Assembly: GCF_003053725.1 (NCBI RefSeq)
Contig: NZ_QAYC01000004.1
Location: 124,001 to 188,000 of the forward strand
Length of the DNA: 64,000 bases
Reading direction: 5' to 3'
From: Rhodovulum kholense
GTDB taxonomy: Bacteria > Pseudomonadota > Alphaproteobacteria > Rhodobacterales > Rhodobacteraceae
The position numbers were made by a program, and so were the translations under genes. The first letter of the stretch is position 1. Every line of letters starts with the position of its first letter. The notes under the pieces were generated by a model, which had not been told where the DNA came from, did no database searches, and saw only the letters and a program-made list of their open reading frames with translations. Positions 36,004-45,701 of the stretch are shown piece by piece.

Positions 36004-36596
36004 GCCCCCACCCGGTCGGCCAGCGCGCGCAGGATGCGGGCGGTCGCGCCCCAGATGTAATAGGGTCCATAGGGGACGGTGTAGTAATAGCGCCGCTGGC
36101 CCCGCCAGATCCGGTACTGGATCGAAAACCGGGCGGGGTCGCGGACATGCTCGAAGGGCACGTCGAAGACCTCGTCGACCTCGCCGGCCTCGGGCACCCG
36201 CAGGAAATCCGGCCGCAGCCGGGCCAGCACGGGCGTCACGGTGAACCCGGTCACCGTCTCGTGCGGCGGCATCGTGCCCAGCACCTCGACATGGCTTTCG
36301 GGCAGGCCGATTTCCTCGCGCGCCTCGCGCAGCGCCGCCGCGACCGGCTGTTCGTCCGCTTCCAGCTTGCCGCCCGGAAAGGCGATCTGGCCGGGATGAT
36401 GGGTCAGCCGCGACGACCGTTTGGTCAGGATCAGCTGCAGCCCGGCCGGTCCCGGCGCGAGGCCGACCAGCACCGCGGCCGGACGCAGCACCCGCCCCTC
36501 GGGCAGCACGAAGTCCGGGTTCAGGTCGTGGTCCGAGGTTTCGCGCCCGGGCCGGGCCAGCGCCGCCGCCAGCGCCTCGAACGGGTCACTCGGCAT
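36000..36596 (-). CDS. Nudix hydrolase, CoA pyrophosphatase-like
   Basis: 198 residues. The Nudix box is GGKLEADEQPVAAALREAREEIGL (G-x5-E-x7-REx2EE-x-G-L pattern, about residues 74-97), preceded by LTHHPGQIAFPGG, the motif that marks CoA-pyrophosphatase (NudL) members. It would cut CoA or acyl-CoA into phosphopantetheine and adenosine 3',5'-bisphosphate. The gene overlaps the hslO gene by 11 bases and cca by four bases, forming one operon. Confidence 0.91.
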   Translation of the reverse strand: MPSDPFEALAAALARPGRETSDHDLNPDFVLPEGRVLRPAAVLVGLAPGPAGLQLILTKRSSRLTHHPGQIAFPGGKLEADEQPVAAALREAREEIGLPESHVEVLGTMPPHETVTGFTVTPVLARLRPDFLRVPEAGEVDEVFDVPFEHVRDPARFSIQYRIWRGQRRYYYTVPYGPYYIWGATARILRALADRVGA

Positions 36597-37590
36597 CGGG
36601 GTCCTTCTCCGCCTCGAAGCCCAGCGTCGCCGGATCGAGCACGTAATGCGCGCCGCAGAACTGGCAATCGGCAGTCACCACCCCCTCGGGCGTCGTCATG
36701 TGGCCGATATCCTTGGCCGAGTAGATCGACAGGCTCTGCCGAACCCGCGCCTCGGAACAGGTGCAGCCGAACTGCACCGGCTGCGGATCGAAGACCCGCG
36801 GGCGCTCTTCGTGAAAGAGCCGCACCAGAAGGTCGGTCGGCTGCACGCGCGGCCCCACCAGTTCGATTTCCTCGACGGTATCGAGCAGGATGTTGGCGCG
36901 ATTCCAGTGTTCGGCCTGGGCGCCCTCCAGCATGTCCTCGGCCTGCAAGAGCCCCTCTTCGCCGCTGCCGCCCTCGGGGCTTTGCGGGATCGAGGCCCTG
37001 GGCATCAGCTGCAGCATCACCCCGCCCGCGCGCCAGTGCTCGCCCTTGCCCGACCCGGGCAGCATCGCCCGCCCGAAGCTCAGCGCGAAGCGGGTCGGCA
37101 ACTGTTCGGACTGGGCGAAATATGTCTCTGCACAGGCCGAAAGCGCGCCTCCGGCAATGGGTGTGATGCCCTGATAGGGCACCGTGCCCGGCCCCTGGTC
37201 GAGAAGCACGGCGAAATAACCCTGCCCGATCTGCGAGAACGGGTCGGCCGCGGGGTCCAGCCGGTCCTTGTCGAAGCTGGCATAGGCACGGATGCGGGCC
37301 GGGGCGCCATCCTCGGACGGCGCATAGTAGTCGGTCGCGATCAGCCGCGCCGGGCCGTCGCCGCGAACCTGCAGGCTGAGCTTCCAGCGCAGCTTGATGG
37401 TCTGCCCGATCAGCGCGGTCAGCAGTGCCATCTCGGCCACCAGCGCCTCGATCGCGGGCGGGTAGTCGTGCTGCGCCAGCACATGGTCGAGCACGCCGTC
37501 CAGTCGGGCGACCCGCCCGCGAACGTCGCTGCGGTCAAGCTGGAAGGGAAGGACGGTATCGTCCCAGGCGATCTTCGATCCGATGGACAT
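36586..37590 (-). CDS. hslO: Redox-regulated chaperone Hsp33
   Basis: 334 residues. A zinc-binding cysteine switch lies at the C-terminus: CTCSEARV and then ADCQFCGAHY (C-x-C ... C-x2-C). The N-terminal core has a clear Hsp33 pattern (LPFQLDRSDVRGRVARLDGVLDHVLAQHDYPPAIEALVAEMALLTALIG). Oxidation of the cysteines activates its holdase activity. The start MSIGSKIAWDD is at 37590; the frame remains open further upstream but that stretch overlaps the divergent nudix gene and was rejected. Confidence 0.95.
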   Translation of the reverse strand: MSIGSKIAWDDTVLPFQLDRSDVRGRVARLDGVLDHVLAQHDYPPAIEALVAEMALLTALIGQTIKLRWKLSLQVRGDGPARLIATDYYAPSEDGAPARIRAYASFDKDRLDPAADPFSQIGQGYFAVLLDQGPGTVPYQGITPIAGGALSACAETYFAQSEQLPTRFALSFGRAMLPGSGKGEHWRAGGVMLQLMPRASIPQSPEGGSGEEGLLQAEDMLEGAQAEHWNRANILLDTVEEIELVGPRVQPTDLLVRLFHEERPRVFDPQPVQFGCTCSEARVRQSLSIYSAKDIGHMTTPEGVVTADCQFCGAHYVLDPATLGFEAEKDPDAE

Positions 37591-37665
37591 GGGGTTTCCT
37601 TGGGCTCTGGGCCTTGGCATACCCGCCTTATATAGACGCGGCAACGAAAGCACAAAGAGGCGGCA

Positions 37666-38112
37666 ATGATCCGGCGATTCGGAGAGGCGGTCAGGGCGGA
37701 CCAGCGGTACCGGCTGAGACCGGGCGCCTATGCCCTTCTGGAACGCGACGGGCTGCTGCTGGTCACCCATCAGCAGGCGCCGGTGCCCGAATACCAGCTG
37801 CCCGGCGGAGGCATCGACCCGGGCGAATCGCCCCTGCAGGCGCTGCATCGCGAGGTGTTCGAGGAAACCGGCTGGAAGATCGAGTTGCGGCGGCGGCTGG
37901 GGGCATTCCGGCGCTTCACCTACATGCCCGAATACGACATCTGGGCGGAAAAGCTCTGCACCATCTATCTGGGCCGTCCGGTCCGCCCCTACGGTCCGCC
38001 CAGCGAACCCGGGCATACCGCGCTGTGGATGCCGGCAGACGTGGCCGCGCGGCAGCTCGGCAATGCTGGCGACCGCCATGCGGTGCGGCGCTGGCTGGGG
38101 CTGGCGCGCTAG
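37666..38112 (+). CDS. Nudix hydrolase
   Basis: 148 residues. The Nudix box is GGGIDPGESPLQALHREVFEETGW (about residues 46-69). The surrounding fold (RPGAYALLERDGLLLVTHQ, AVRRWLGLAR) matches small nucleotide-type Nudix enzymes. The substrate is unknown. It overlaps the end of the response-regulator gene by four bases (tail to tail) and is divergent from hslO. Confidence 0.9.
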   Translation: MIRRFGEAVRADQRYRLRPGAYALLERDGLLLVTHQQAPVPEYQLPGGGIDPGESPLQALHREVFEETGWKIELRRRLGAFRRFTYMPEYDIWAEKLCTIYLGRPVRPYGPPSEPGHTALWMPADVAARQLGNAGDRHAVRRWLGLAR

Positions 38113-39371
38113 CCGAACTCGAACAGCACGGCCGAAACATCGTCGGGAAAATCGCTGCGTCCGCCGGTAAAGGCGGTCAGCCCGGCCTGGATCGCATCGA
38201 GAAAGGCCGGGCCGCGAGCCGCGGCATTGGCCTGGATCAGGCGGCGCAGGCCGTCGTCGCCCAGCTGGGTGCCGTCCGGCGCGGGGCATTCGGTGATGCC
38301 GTCCGACACCAGCAGGACCCGGTCGCCCGGCGCAAGCCGGACCTCGCAGCAGTCGAAGCTGGCGCCGGGGATCAGCCCCAGCGGCAGCCCGCCCTCGCCC
38401 AGATAGTCGAGGCGCCCGTCCGCGCGCTGCACGACCGGATGCGGATGCCCGGCCTGAACGAACCGCATCTGCCCGGTGTCCAGCGCCACGAAGGCCAGCA
38501 GCAGCGTGAAGTAATGTTCGGTCTCGATATCCTCGAGAAAAAGCCGGTTGAGATGCGCGGCGACCTCGGCGGGCGGGCGGGCGCGATAGGTGCCGCCGGG
38601 CCCGGGTTCCAGCGCGATGTTCTGGTCGGGCGAGCGCGAGCCCAGAAGCCCCGCAAGACGCGCGGTCAGCATGGCCGAACTGATCCCGTGGCCCGACACA
38701 TCGGCCGAGAATACCCCGAGCTCGCCCGGCCCGGCGGGAAAGAAGCCGACCAGATCGCCGCCGACATGGCCGCAGGGGCGCAGCAGCAGCGACACCTCGG
38801 ACCCGCCGAACCGGCGGTGGCGTTCGGGCACCAGAGATTGCTGAAGCTTGCGTGCCTCGACCAGATCGCGGTCGAGCGCGTCGTAAAGCGTGCGCAATTC
38901 GCCCAAGGCATCGGTCAGCAGGCGGTTCTTGTCGCGCAGCTGATGTTCCATCCGGAGGATGCGTTCGCCCGAAGCGATCCGGGCGCGCAACTCGCTGGCA
39001 TTGACCGGCTTGGTCAGGAATTCGTCGGCCCCGACATCAAGCCCGTGGATCATCTCCACCGTTTCGGATTTCGAGGTCAGCAGGATGAAATAGCCATAGC
39101 TTTCGCGCGGCAAATCGCGAAAAGCCTGGCAGAATTCGGGGCCGTTCATGCCCGGCATCATCCAGTCGCTGATGATCAGGTCGACCGGCCGGTCGCGGCA
39201 GATATCCAAAGCCTCTTCGGCCGAGCCGCATTCGGCGACCTCATATCCCCAGCGTTCCAGCGACGCGCGCAGGATCCGCCGTTGCAGGCGGCTGTCATCG
39301 ACCAGAAGAACCAGTCGTACGAGGCCGGTCTTCGCAGGGTCGAGATGCGTCGGGTCTGGCTGGGCGTTCAC
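38109..39371 (-). CDS. Response regulator with SpoIIE-type (PP2C) serine phosphatase domain
   Basis: 420 residues. The N-terminal REC domain (about residues 18-135) has VLLVDDSR and phosphoacceptor Asp69 in LIISDWMMPGMNG, then LLTSKSE with the conserved Lys. A coiled linker follows (about 140-175). The C-terminal part is a SpoIIE/RsbU phosphatase: GDLVGFFPAGPGELGVFSADVSGHGISSAMLT and LLVSDGITECPAPDG with metal-binding Asp residues. Such proteins control anti-sigma antagonists or stress switches. It is divergent from the Hpt gene (165 bases apart), a plausible phosphorelay partner. Confidence 0.94.
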   Translation of the reverse strand: MNAQPDPTHLDPAKTGLVRLVLLVDDSRLQRRILRASLERWGYEVAECGSAEEALDICRDRPVDLIISDWMMPGMNGPEFCQAFRDLPRESYGYFILLTSKSETVEMIHGLDVGADEFLTKPVNASELRARIASGERILRMEHQLRDKNRLLTDALGELRTLYDALDRDLVEARKLQQSLVPERHRRFGGSEVSLLLRPCGHVGGDLVGFFPAGPGELGVFSADVSGHGISSAMLTARLAGLLGSRSPDQNIALEPGPGGTYRARPPAEVAAHLNRLFLEDIETEHYFTLLLAFVALDTGQMRFVQAGHPHPVVQRADGRLDYLGEGGLPLGLIPGASFDCCEVRLAPGDRVLLVSDGITECPAPDGTQLGDDGLRRLIQANAAARGPAFLDAIQAGLTAFTGGRSDFPDDVSAVLFEFG

Positions 39372-39535
39372 GGGGGTCCCGGTCCTGATCTGGCTTTAGT
39401 TCATAAAGCCGCCGACTTAACGCCCCATGAACGCGCGAATTAGACCCATCTGACCGGGTATGGAATAAGACCCCGTTAAGCGGTCTCCGCTAGCGTCCGG
39501 ACTGGGTGGATATGCAAGGCGATGGAGTATGTGCG

Positions 39536-39865
39536 ATGATCGAGTGGACTCGTGTTGAAGAGTTGCGGGACGAAGTCGGTGAAGACGCGTTCGACGAGGT
39601 GCTCGATCTTTTTCTCGAAGAGGTCGACGAGGTGATCGAGCGTGTGGCCCCGGGGCGCGACCCGGCCGATCTGGCCGCCGATCTGCATTTCGTGCGGGGC
39701 TCTGCGCTCAATCTGGGGTTCAAGGATTTCTGCGTGCTCTGCCAGGGCATCGAACGCCAGTTGGCCCAGGGCCAGAGCGTCGATCTGGTGCCCTTGACCG
39801 CGGCCTATGCCAGTTCGAAGGTCGAGCTTCTGGGCAAGGTCCGCACGCGCCGCGACGTTGCCTGA
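39536..39865 (+). CDS. Hpt-domain histidine phosphotransfer protein
   Basis: 109 residues from the ATG at 39536. The sequence is a single four-helix Hpt module: VLDLFLEEVDEVIERV, then phosphoacceptor His51 in LHFVRGSALNLGFKDF, then CQGIERQLAQG. The canonical motif is HxLKGSA; here Lys is Arg (HFVRGSA), which remains compatible with phosphotransfer. A 119-codon frame from 39506 exists. It is transcribed away from the response-regulator/phosphatase, so it probably feeds or drains phosphate from its REC domain. Confidence 0.9.
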   Translation: MIEWTRVEELRDEVGEDAFDEVLDLFLEEVDEVIERVAPGRDPADLAADLHFVRGSALNLGFKDFCVLCQGIERQLAQGQSVDLVPLTAAYASSKVELLGKVRTRRDVA

Positions 39866-39877
39866 CGGGCCTCGGAC

Positions 39878-39897
39878 CTGACGGGCACGCCCGTCAG
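39878..39897. terminator. Palindrome between convergent hpt and ilvA genes
   Basis: A 9-base arm (39878-39886) is mirrored at 39889-39897 with two bases between. It overlaps the ilvA stop codon. It could act as a bidirectional hairpin; no T-run is seen. Confidence 0.4.
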
Positions 39898-41141
39898 ATC
39901 AGGAAATCGGCGAGCGTCGGGTCCTCGGTGATGTCGCGATAGGTCAGGCCCTGCGCCTCCATCCGCGCGAAAAGGGCCGCGAAATTGCGCGCCTCCGTCG
40001 TTTCGATCCCGATCAGGACAGTGCCGAAATTGCGCGCCGATTTCTTCAGATATTCGAACCGGGCAATGTCGTCCTCGGGCCCCAGAAGATCGAGGAAATC
40101 GCGCAATGCACCGGGACGCTGCGGCATCCGCAGGATGAAATACTTCTTCACCCCCGAAAACCGCTGGGCACGTTCCTTCACTTCGGGCAGCCGCTCGAAA
40201 TCGAAATTGCCGCCCGAGGTGACGCAGACCACCGACTTGCCCTCGATTTCCTCGGCCAGCCCCGGCAGCACGTCTACCGACATCGCGCCGGCGGGTTCCA
40301 GCACGATCCCCTCGACATTCAGCAGATCGAGAATGGTGGTGCAGATCCGGTCCTCGGGCGCCAGCAGCACATGCGCAGGATCGATCCCGCGCAACCGCTC
40401 GAAGGTGCGCGCGCCGATCCGGGCCACCGCCGCCCCGTCGACGAAGGTGTCGACCTTAGGCAGGGTCACTGGCCCGCCCTGGGCCAGCGCCGCGGTCAGC
40501 GAGGCGCCGCCCACGGGCTCGACGAACCGGAAGCCGATGCCGGGCGCGGTCTCGCGCAGGAAGGATACGACCCCGGCCGCCAGACCGCCGCCGCCCACCG
40601 GCAGGATCACCAGATCGGGGGTGTGATACAGCACCGACATCAGCTCGACAGCGACCGAGGCCTGACCCTCGATCACATCCTCGTCGTCGAAGGGCGCAAG
40701 GAAATGCCCGCCCACCTCGCGGCAATAGGCCTGGGCCGAGGCCAGCGTGTTGTCGAAATAGTCGCCGGTCAGGCGGATCTCGATATTGTCGCCGCCGAAG
40801 ATCCGGGTCTTGCCGATCTTCTGGTCGGGCGTCGTCACCGGCATGAAGATCACGCCCCGGACCCCGAAATGGCGGCAGGCGAAGGCCACGCCCTGGGCGT
40901 GGTTGCCCGCGCTGGCCGCGACGAAGACCGGCGGCTCGGCCCCGCCCGCCAGCACCTTGCGCATGGCGTTGAAGGCGCCGCGCAGCTTGTAGGACCGCAC
41001 CGGGCTGAGATCCTCGCGCTTGAGCCAGATATCGGCCTTGTAGCGTTCGGAGAGGTGCACGTTGCGTTGCAGCGGTGTGGGCGGGAACAGCGCGCGCATC
41101 GCCTTTTCGGCGGCGCGGGCCTTTTCGGCAAACTCGGTCAT
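39894..41141 (-). CDS. ilvA: Threonine ammonia-lyase
   Basis: 415 residues. It deaminates threonine to 2-oxobutanoate, the first step to isoleucine. The PLP lysine is in [23 protein letters not shown] and [11 protein letters not shown] are the PLP phosphate and serine/glycine motifs. The C-terminus (about 325-415) is one ACT-like domain ([19 protein letters not shown]), so this is the shorter form compared with the E. coli biosynthetic enzyme that has two. It is divergent from argG. Confidence 0.94.
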   Translation of the reverse strand: MTEFAEKARAAEKAMRALFPPTPLQRNVHLSERYKADIWLKREDLSPVRSYKLRGAFNAMRKVLAGGAEPPVFVAASAGNHAQGVAFACRHFGVRGVIFMPVTTPDQKIGKTRIFGGDNIEIRLTGDYFDNTLASAQAYCREVGGHFLAPFDDEDVIEGQASVAVELMSVLYHTPDLVILPVGGGGLAAGVVSFLRETAPGIGFRFVEPVGGASLTAALAQGGPVTLPKVDTFVDGAAVARIGARTFERLRGIDPAHVLLAPEDRICTTILDLLNVEGIVLEPAGAMSVDVLPGLAEEIEGKSVVCVTSGGNFDFERLPEVKERAQRFSGVKKYFILRMPQRPGALRDFLDLLGPEDDIARFEYLKKSARNFGTVLIGIETTEARNFAALFARMEAQGLTYRDITEDPTLADFLI

Positions 41142-41262
41142 GCCGCAGCAATGGCGCGTTCGCCCTGCGCGCGCAAGCGTCCCGTTGCGCGCGGGTTCCC
41201 TTGCTCTGGCCCCGGAAAAGAGCTATCCGCCGCCCGATATCCGAATGACGAAAGGTCGCCCC

Positions 41263-42495
41263 ATGTCTGCGCCCAAGTCCGCGCCCAAGAAAGTCGTCCT
41301 GGCCTATTCCGGGGGTCTCGACACCTCGATCATCCTGAAATGGCTGCAAACCGAATACGGCTGCGAGGTGGTGACCTTCACCGCCGATCTGGGCCAGGGC
41401 GAGGAACTCGAGCCCGCCCGCAAGAAGGCCGAGATGATGGGCGCCAAGGAGATCTTCATCGAGGATCTGCGCGAGGAATTCGTGCGCGACTTCGTCTTCC
41501 CGATGTTCCGCGCCAATGCGGTCTACGAGGGGCTCTACCTGCTGGGCACCTCGATCGCGCGGCCGCTGATTTCCAAGCGCCTGATCGAGATCGCCGAGGC
41601 AACCGGCGCCGATGCCGTCGCCCATGGCGCCACCGGCAAGGGCAACGACCAGGTCCGGTTCGAGCTGTCGGCCTATGCGCTGAACCCGGAAATCAAGGTG
41701 ATCGCACCCTGGCGGGAATGGTCGCTGACCAGCCGGACCAAGCTGCTGGCCTTCGCCGAGGAAAACCAGATCCCGATCGCCAAGGACAAGCGCGGCGAGG
41801 CGCCCTTCTCGGTCGATGCGAACCTGCTGCACACCTCCTCCGAGGGCAAGGTTCTGGAAAACCCCGCCGAAGAGGCGCCCGACTATGTCTATCAGCGCAC
41901 GGTCGACCCCGAAAAGGCGCCGAACGAGCCCGAATATGTCGAGATCACCTTCGAGAAGGGCGACGCGGTCGCGATCAACGGCGAGGCGATGTCGCCCGCA
42001 ACGGTCCTGACCAGGCTCAATGAACTGGGCGGCAAGCACGGCATCGGCCGGCTCGATCTGGTCGAGGGGCGCTTCGTCGGCATGAAGTCGCGCGGCATCT
42101 ACGAAACGCCCGGTGGCACGATCCTTCTCGAAGCGCATCGTGGCATCGAGCAGATCACGCTCGACCGCGGGGCGGCGCATCTGAAAGACGAGCTGATGCC
42201 GAAATATGCCGAGCTGATCTATAACGGCTTCTGGTTCAGCCCCGAACGCGAGATGCTGCAGGCGCTGATCGACAAGAGCCAGGAGCACGTCTCGGGCACG
42301 GTCCGGCTGAAGCTCTACAAGGGCTCGGTCCGCACCGTCGGACGCTGGTCAGACGCGTCGCTTTATTCGGAAAGCCATGTCACCTTCGAGGACGACGCCG
42401 GCGCCTACGACCAGAAGGACGCGGCGGGCTTCATCAAGCTGAACGCCCTGCGCCTGCGCCTGCTGGCGACGCGGAACCGCAAGCTGAAGGGCTGA
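41263..42495 (+). CDS. argG: Argininosuccinate synthase
   Basis: 410 residues. It joins citrulline and aspartate using ATP in arginine synthesis. [12 protein letters not shown] (about residues 14-25) is the ATP-PPase loop, and [15 protein letters not shown] and [13 protein letters not shown] are the conserved substrate motifs. The ATG at 41263 ([18 protein letters not shown]) was chosen after AAAGG; an ATG six codons upstream also exists. It stands alone with no other arg genes nearby. Confidence 0.96.
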   Translation: MSAPKSAPKKVVLAYSGGLDTSIILKWLQTEYGCEVVTFTADLGQGEELEPARKKAEMMGAKEIFIEDLREEFVRDFVFPMFRANAVYEGLYLLGTSIARPLISKRLIEIAEATGADAVAHGATGKGNDQVRFELSAYALNPEIKVIAPWREWSLTSRTKLLAFAEENQIPIAKDKRGEAPFSVDANLLHTSSEGKVLENPAEEAPDYVYQRTVDPEKAPNEPEYVEITFEKGDAVAINGEAMSPATVLTRLNELGGKHGIGRLDLVEGRFVGMKSRGIYETPGGTILLEAHRGIEQITLDRGAAHLKDELMPKYAELIYNGFWFSPEREMLQALIDKSQEHVSGTVRLKLYKGSVRTVGRWSDASLYSESHVTFEDDAGAYDQKDAAGFIKLNALRLRLLATRNRKLKG

Positions 42496-42623
42496 GCCCT
42501 GTCGGGATCGGCCGATGGCGCGGCCGGTCCCGCCTTCGTGATCTCACGGGCTTTTGGGTTTCGCGCGATTTCGCGCGGAGCCTATCCTTTTCCGGGAACC
42601 CGACCGGGAAAGGGAGGTCGATC

Positions 42624-43292
42624 ATGGGTGTTTTTCTGGGCAGGGTCAAACCGGCGCTGTTGATTGCCGCCATCCTTCTGGGGCATCTGGCGCAGAGCCA
42701 TCGCGCGCAGGCCGCCGAACCGGAAACGGCCATTTTTGCGGGCGGCTGCTTCTGGTGCGTCGAGGCCGATTTCGAGAAGGTCCGGGGCGTCAGCGAGGTC
42801 GTTTCGGGCTACACCGGCGGCCATGTCGATCATCCCGCCTATCGCCAGGTGGCGCGCGGGGGTACCGGCCATGTCGAGGCGGTCGAGATTACCTACGACC
42901 CGGACGTGGTGAGCTATGAAAAGCTGGTCGCGCTGTTCTTCCGTTCGGTCGATCCGACCGATGCGGGCGGCCAGTTCTGCGACCGGGGCGAAACCTACCG
43001 GACCGCGATTTTCGTCTCTGATCCGGCCGAACGGCGCGTGGCAGAGGCCGAAAAGGGGAAGGTCGGGCGGGCCCTCGGGTCCGAGATCGCGACCGAGATA
43101 TTGCCCGCCGCAACCTTCTGGCCGGCTGAGGCCTATCACCAGGACTATTACAAGAGCCGCGACCTGATCCTGACCCGGTTCGGGCCCAAGACCAAGGCCG
43201 AGGCCTACAAGCTGTATCGCGCGGGCTGCGGCCGCGACGAAAGGGTGCGGGCGCTTTGGGGCGACGCCGCGCCCTTTGCCGGAGGCTCGTGA
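42624..43292 (+). CDS. msrA: Peptide methionine sulfoxide reductase MsrA, exported
   Basis: 222 residues. The active site GCFWCVEADFEKVRGV has catalytic Cys42. VSGYTGGHVDHPAYRQV and RTAIFVSDPAE are typical. The N-terminal 30 residues (VKPALLIAAILLG...RAQAAEP) look like a signal peptide, so this form probably repairs oxidised methionine in periplasmic or membrane proteins. The 3' end lies 7 bases from the convergent malic enzyme gene. No msrB is seen here. Confidence 0.93.
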   Translation: MGVFLGRVKPALLIAAILLGHLAQSHRAQAAEPETAIFAGGCFWCVEADFEKVRGVSEVVSGYTGGHVDHPAYRQVARGGTGHVEAVEITYDPDVVSYEKLVALFFRSVDPTDAGGQFCDRGETYRTAIFVSDPAERRVAEAEKGKVGRALGSEIATEILPAATFWPAEAYHQDYYKSRDLILTRFGPKTKAEAYKLYRAGCGRDERVRALWGDAAPFAGGS

Positions 43293-43299
43293 CCCGCGC

Positions 43300-45558
43300 T
43301 TAGCCGACCTCGCAGGCCGCAAGCAGCGCCATGTTCAGGATGTCGTTGACGGTCGAGACCGTGGAACAGATCTGGATCGGCTTGTCGACGCCCGCAAGGA
43401 TCGGACCGATCACCGTGGCACCGGCCATTTCCTGCATCAGCTTGACCGAGATCGAGGCCGAGTGCCGGGCCGGAACCACCAGCACGTTCGCAGGCCCCGA
43501 CAGCCGGCAGAACGGATAGCGCGCCATCGCCACCGGGTTCAGCGCCACATCGACCGTCATCTCGCCGTCGAACTCGAAATCGACCCCGCGCTTGGCCAGC
43601 ACCTCCGAGGCGCGATGCATCTTGGTCGCGCGCTCGCTGACCGGATAGCCGAAGGTCGAGAAGCTGAGGAAGGCCACGCGCGGTTCGATCCCCAAACCGC
43701 GCGCGACATTGGCCGCGTGCACGGCGATATTGGCCAGATCCTCTTCCTCGGGCCATTCATGCACCAGCGTGTCGGCGATGAAGACGATCTTGCCCTTGTG
43801 CAGCAGAGCGGTCACGCCGACCGCGCCGTCCTGGGCACGGGCGTCGAAGACGTGGTTGATCAGCTCCAGCACATGGGCCGATTTCCGGGTCGCCCCGGTC
43901 ACCAGCGCGTCGCCATGGCCATTGGCCAGCATCAGCGCCGAGAAAACGTGCCGGTCGCGCGCGGCCAGCCGGTTGATGTCGTGGGTATCGTAGCCCTTGC
44001 GCTGCAGGCGCTGGTAAAGGAACGACCGATAGGCCTCGAGATGGCCGGTATTGGCCGCGTTCACCACCTCGAGCTCGCGATAGGCGTCGGCAAGCCCCGC
44101 CTGTTGCAGCTTTTCCTTCACCTCGGCCTCGCGGCCGACGACGATGGCCTGGCCATAGCCCGCGCGGTGATAGCTGACGGCGGCGCGCAGCACGCGTTCG
44201 TCATCGCCCTCGGCAAAGATCATCCGCGCCTGCGCCGCCTTGGCCCGCGCCGCGATCCCCGACAGAACCGAAGCCGTCGGGTCCATCCGCGCCTTCAGCC
44301 GCTGTTCGTACTCGTCCATGTCGACGATCGGCCGCCGCGCCACGCCGGTATCCATCCCGGCCCGGGCCACCGCCGGCGGAATGGTGTAGATCAGGCGCGG
44401 GTCGAAGGGCGTCGGGATGATATAGTCGCGCCCGAAGGTCAGCTTGGTGCCATAGGCCATCGCGACCTCGTCGGGCACGTCCTCGCGGGCGAGTGCGGCC
44501 AGCGCATCGGCGCAGGCGATCTTCATCTCGTCATTGATCGCCCGGGCGTGGATATCGAGCGCGCCGCGAAAGAGATAGGGAAAGCCGAGGACGTTGTTGA
44601 CCTGGTTCGGATAGTCCGACCGCCCGGTCGCGACGATGGCGTCGGGCCGCACCTCCTGCGCCTCTTCGGGCGTGATCTCGGGATCGGGGTTCGCCATCGC
44701 GAAGATGACCGGGTTCTCGGCCATCGAGGCCACCATCTCGGGCGTCACCGCGCCCTTGGCGCTGACGCCCAAGAACACGTCGGCACCGACCATCGCGTCT
44801 TCCAGCGTGCGCGCATCGGTCTTGGCCGCGTGGGCCGATTTCCACTGGTTCATGCCCTCGGTGCGGCCCTGGTAGATCACGCCCTTGGTGTCGCAGGCGA
44901 TGCAGTTGTCATGCTTCGCCCCCATCGCCTTGATCAGTTCCAGACAGGCGATCCCGGCCGCGCCCGCGCCGTTCAGGACGATCTTGCAGTCCTCGATCTT
45001 CTTGCCCGACAGATGCAGCGCGTTGATCAGCCCCGCCGCGCAGATCACCGCCGTGCCGTGCTGGTCGTCATGGAAGACCGGAATGTCCATCTCTTCCTTG
45101 AGCCGCTGCTCGATGATGAAACACTCGGGCGCCTTGATGTCCTCGAGGTTGATGCCGCCGAAGGTCGGCCCCATCAGCCGCACTGCCCGGATGATCTCTT
45201 CGGGGTCTTCGGTATCCAGCTCGATATCGACCGCGTTCACATCGGCAAAGCGCTTGAACAGGACCGACTTGCCCTCCATCACCGGCTTCGAGGCCAGCGC
45301 GCCCAGATTGCCCATGCCGAGGATCGCGGTCCCGTTCGAGATGACGGCCACCATGTTGCCCTTGGTGGTGTAGTCATAGGCCGTCTCCGGCGCATCGGCG
45401 ATGGCCTGCACCGGCACCGCGACCCCCGGGCTGTAGGCCAGGCTGAGATCGCGCTGGGTGGTCATGGGCTTGGTCGCCACGATCTCGTATTTCCCCGGCA
45501 CGGGCTCGATGTGATAGCTCAGCGCTTCTTCCGGTGTGATCTTGGATTTCTCGGCCAT
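43300..45558 (-). CDS. maeB: NADP-dependent malic enzyme with phosphotransacetylase-like domain
   Basis: 752 residues. The N-terminal ~430 residues form the malic enzyme: YSPGVAVPV, VFHDDQHGTAVICAAGLINAL (with metal ligands), and VFLGVSAKGAVTPEM. The C-terminal ~320 residues resemble phosphate acetyltransferases (MIFAEGDDERVLRAAVSYHRAGYGQAIVVG), but such domains in MaeB are regulatory, not catalytic. It oxidatively decarboxylates malate to pyruvate and gives NADPH. The start is preceded by AGGAGGAG. It is divergent from mutS. Confidence 0.95.
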   Translation of the reverse strand: MAEKSKITPEEALSYHIEPVPGKYEIVATKPMTTQRDLSLAYSPGVAVPVQAIADAPETAYDYTTKGNMVAVISNGTAILGMGNLGALASKPVMEGKSVLFKRFADVNAVDIELDTEDPEEIIRAVRLMGPTFGGINLEDIKAPECFIIEQRLKEEMDIPVFHDDQHGTAVICAAGLINALHLSGKKIEDCKIVLNGAGAAGIACLELIKAMGAKHDNCIACDTKGVIYQGRTEGMNQWKSAHAAKTDARTLEDAMVGADVFLGVSAKGAVTPEMVASMAENPVIFAMANPDPEITPEEAQEVRPDAIVATGRSDYPNQVNNVLGFPYLFRGALDIHARAINDEMKIACADALAALAREDVPDEVAMAYGTKLTFGRDYIIPTPFDPRLIYTIPPAVARAGMDTGVARRPIVDMDEYEQRLKARMDPTASVLSGIAARAKAAQARMIFAEGDDERVLRAAVSYHRAGYGQAIVVGREAEVKEKLQQAGLADAYRELEVVNAANTGHLEAYRSFLYQRLQRKGYDTHDINRLAARDRHVFSALMLANGHGDALVTGATRKSAHVLELINHVFDARAQDGAVGVTALLHKGKIVFIADTLVHEWPEEEDLANIAVHAANVARGLGIEPRVAFLSFSTFGYPVSERATKMHRASEVLAKRGVDFEFDGEMTVDVALNPVAMARYPFCRLSGPANVLVVPARHSASISVKLMQEMAGATVIGPILAGVDKPIQICSTVSTVNDILNMALLAACEVG

Positions 45559-45701
45559 TGTCGGGGCTCTCCTCCTAGGTGAAAAGCGTCTTAACCCTCC
45601 GACGCCCGCGTCTCAATAGACTTGAAAATCGACATGGATTTACCGCTTTTCGCCGCAGGGGCGGATTTGTAAGGTCCGCGGACCAGCGACAGGGGGGTTC
45701 C

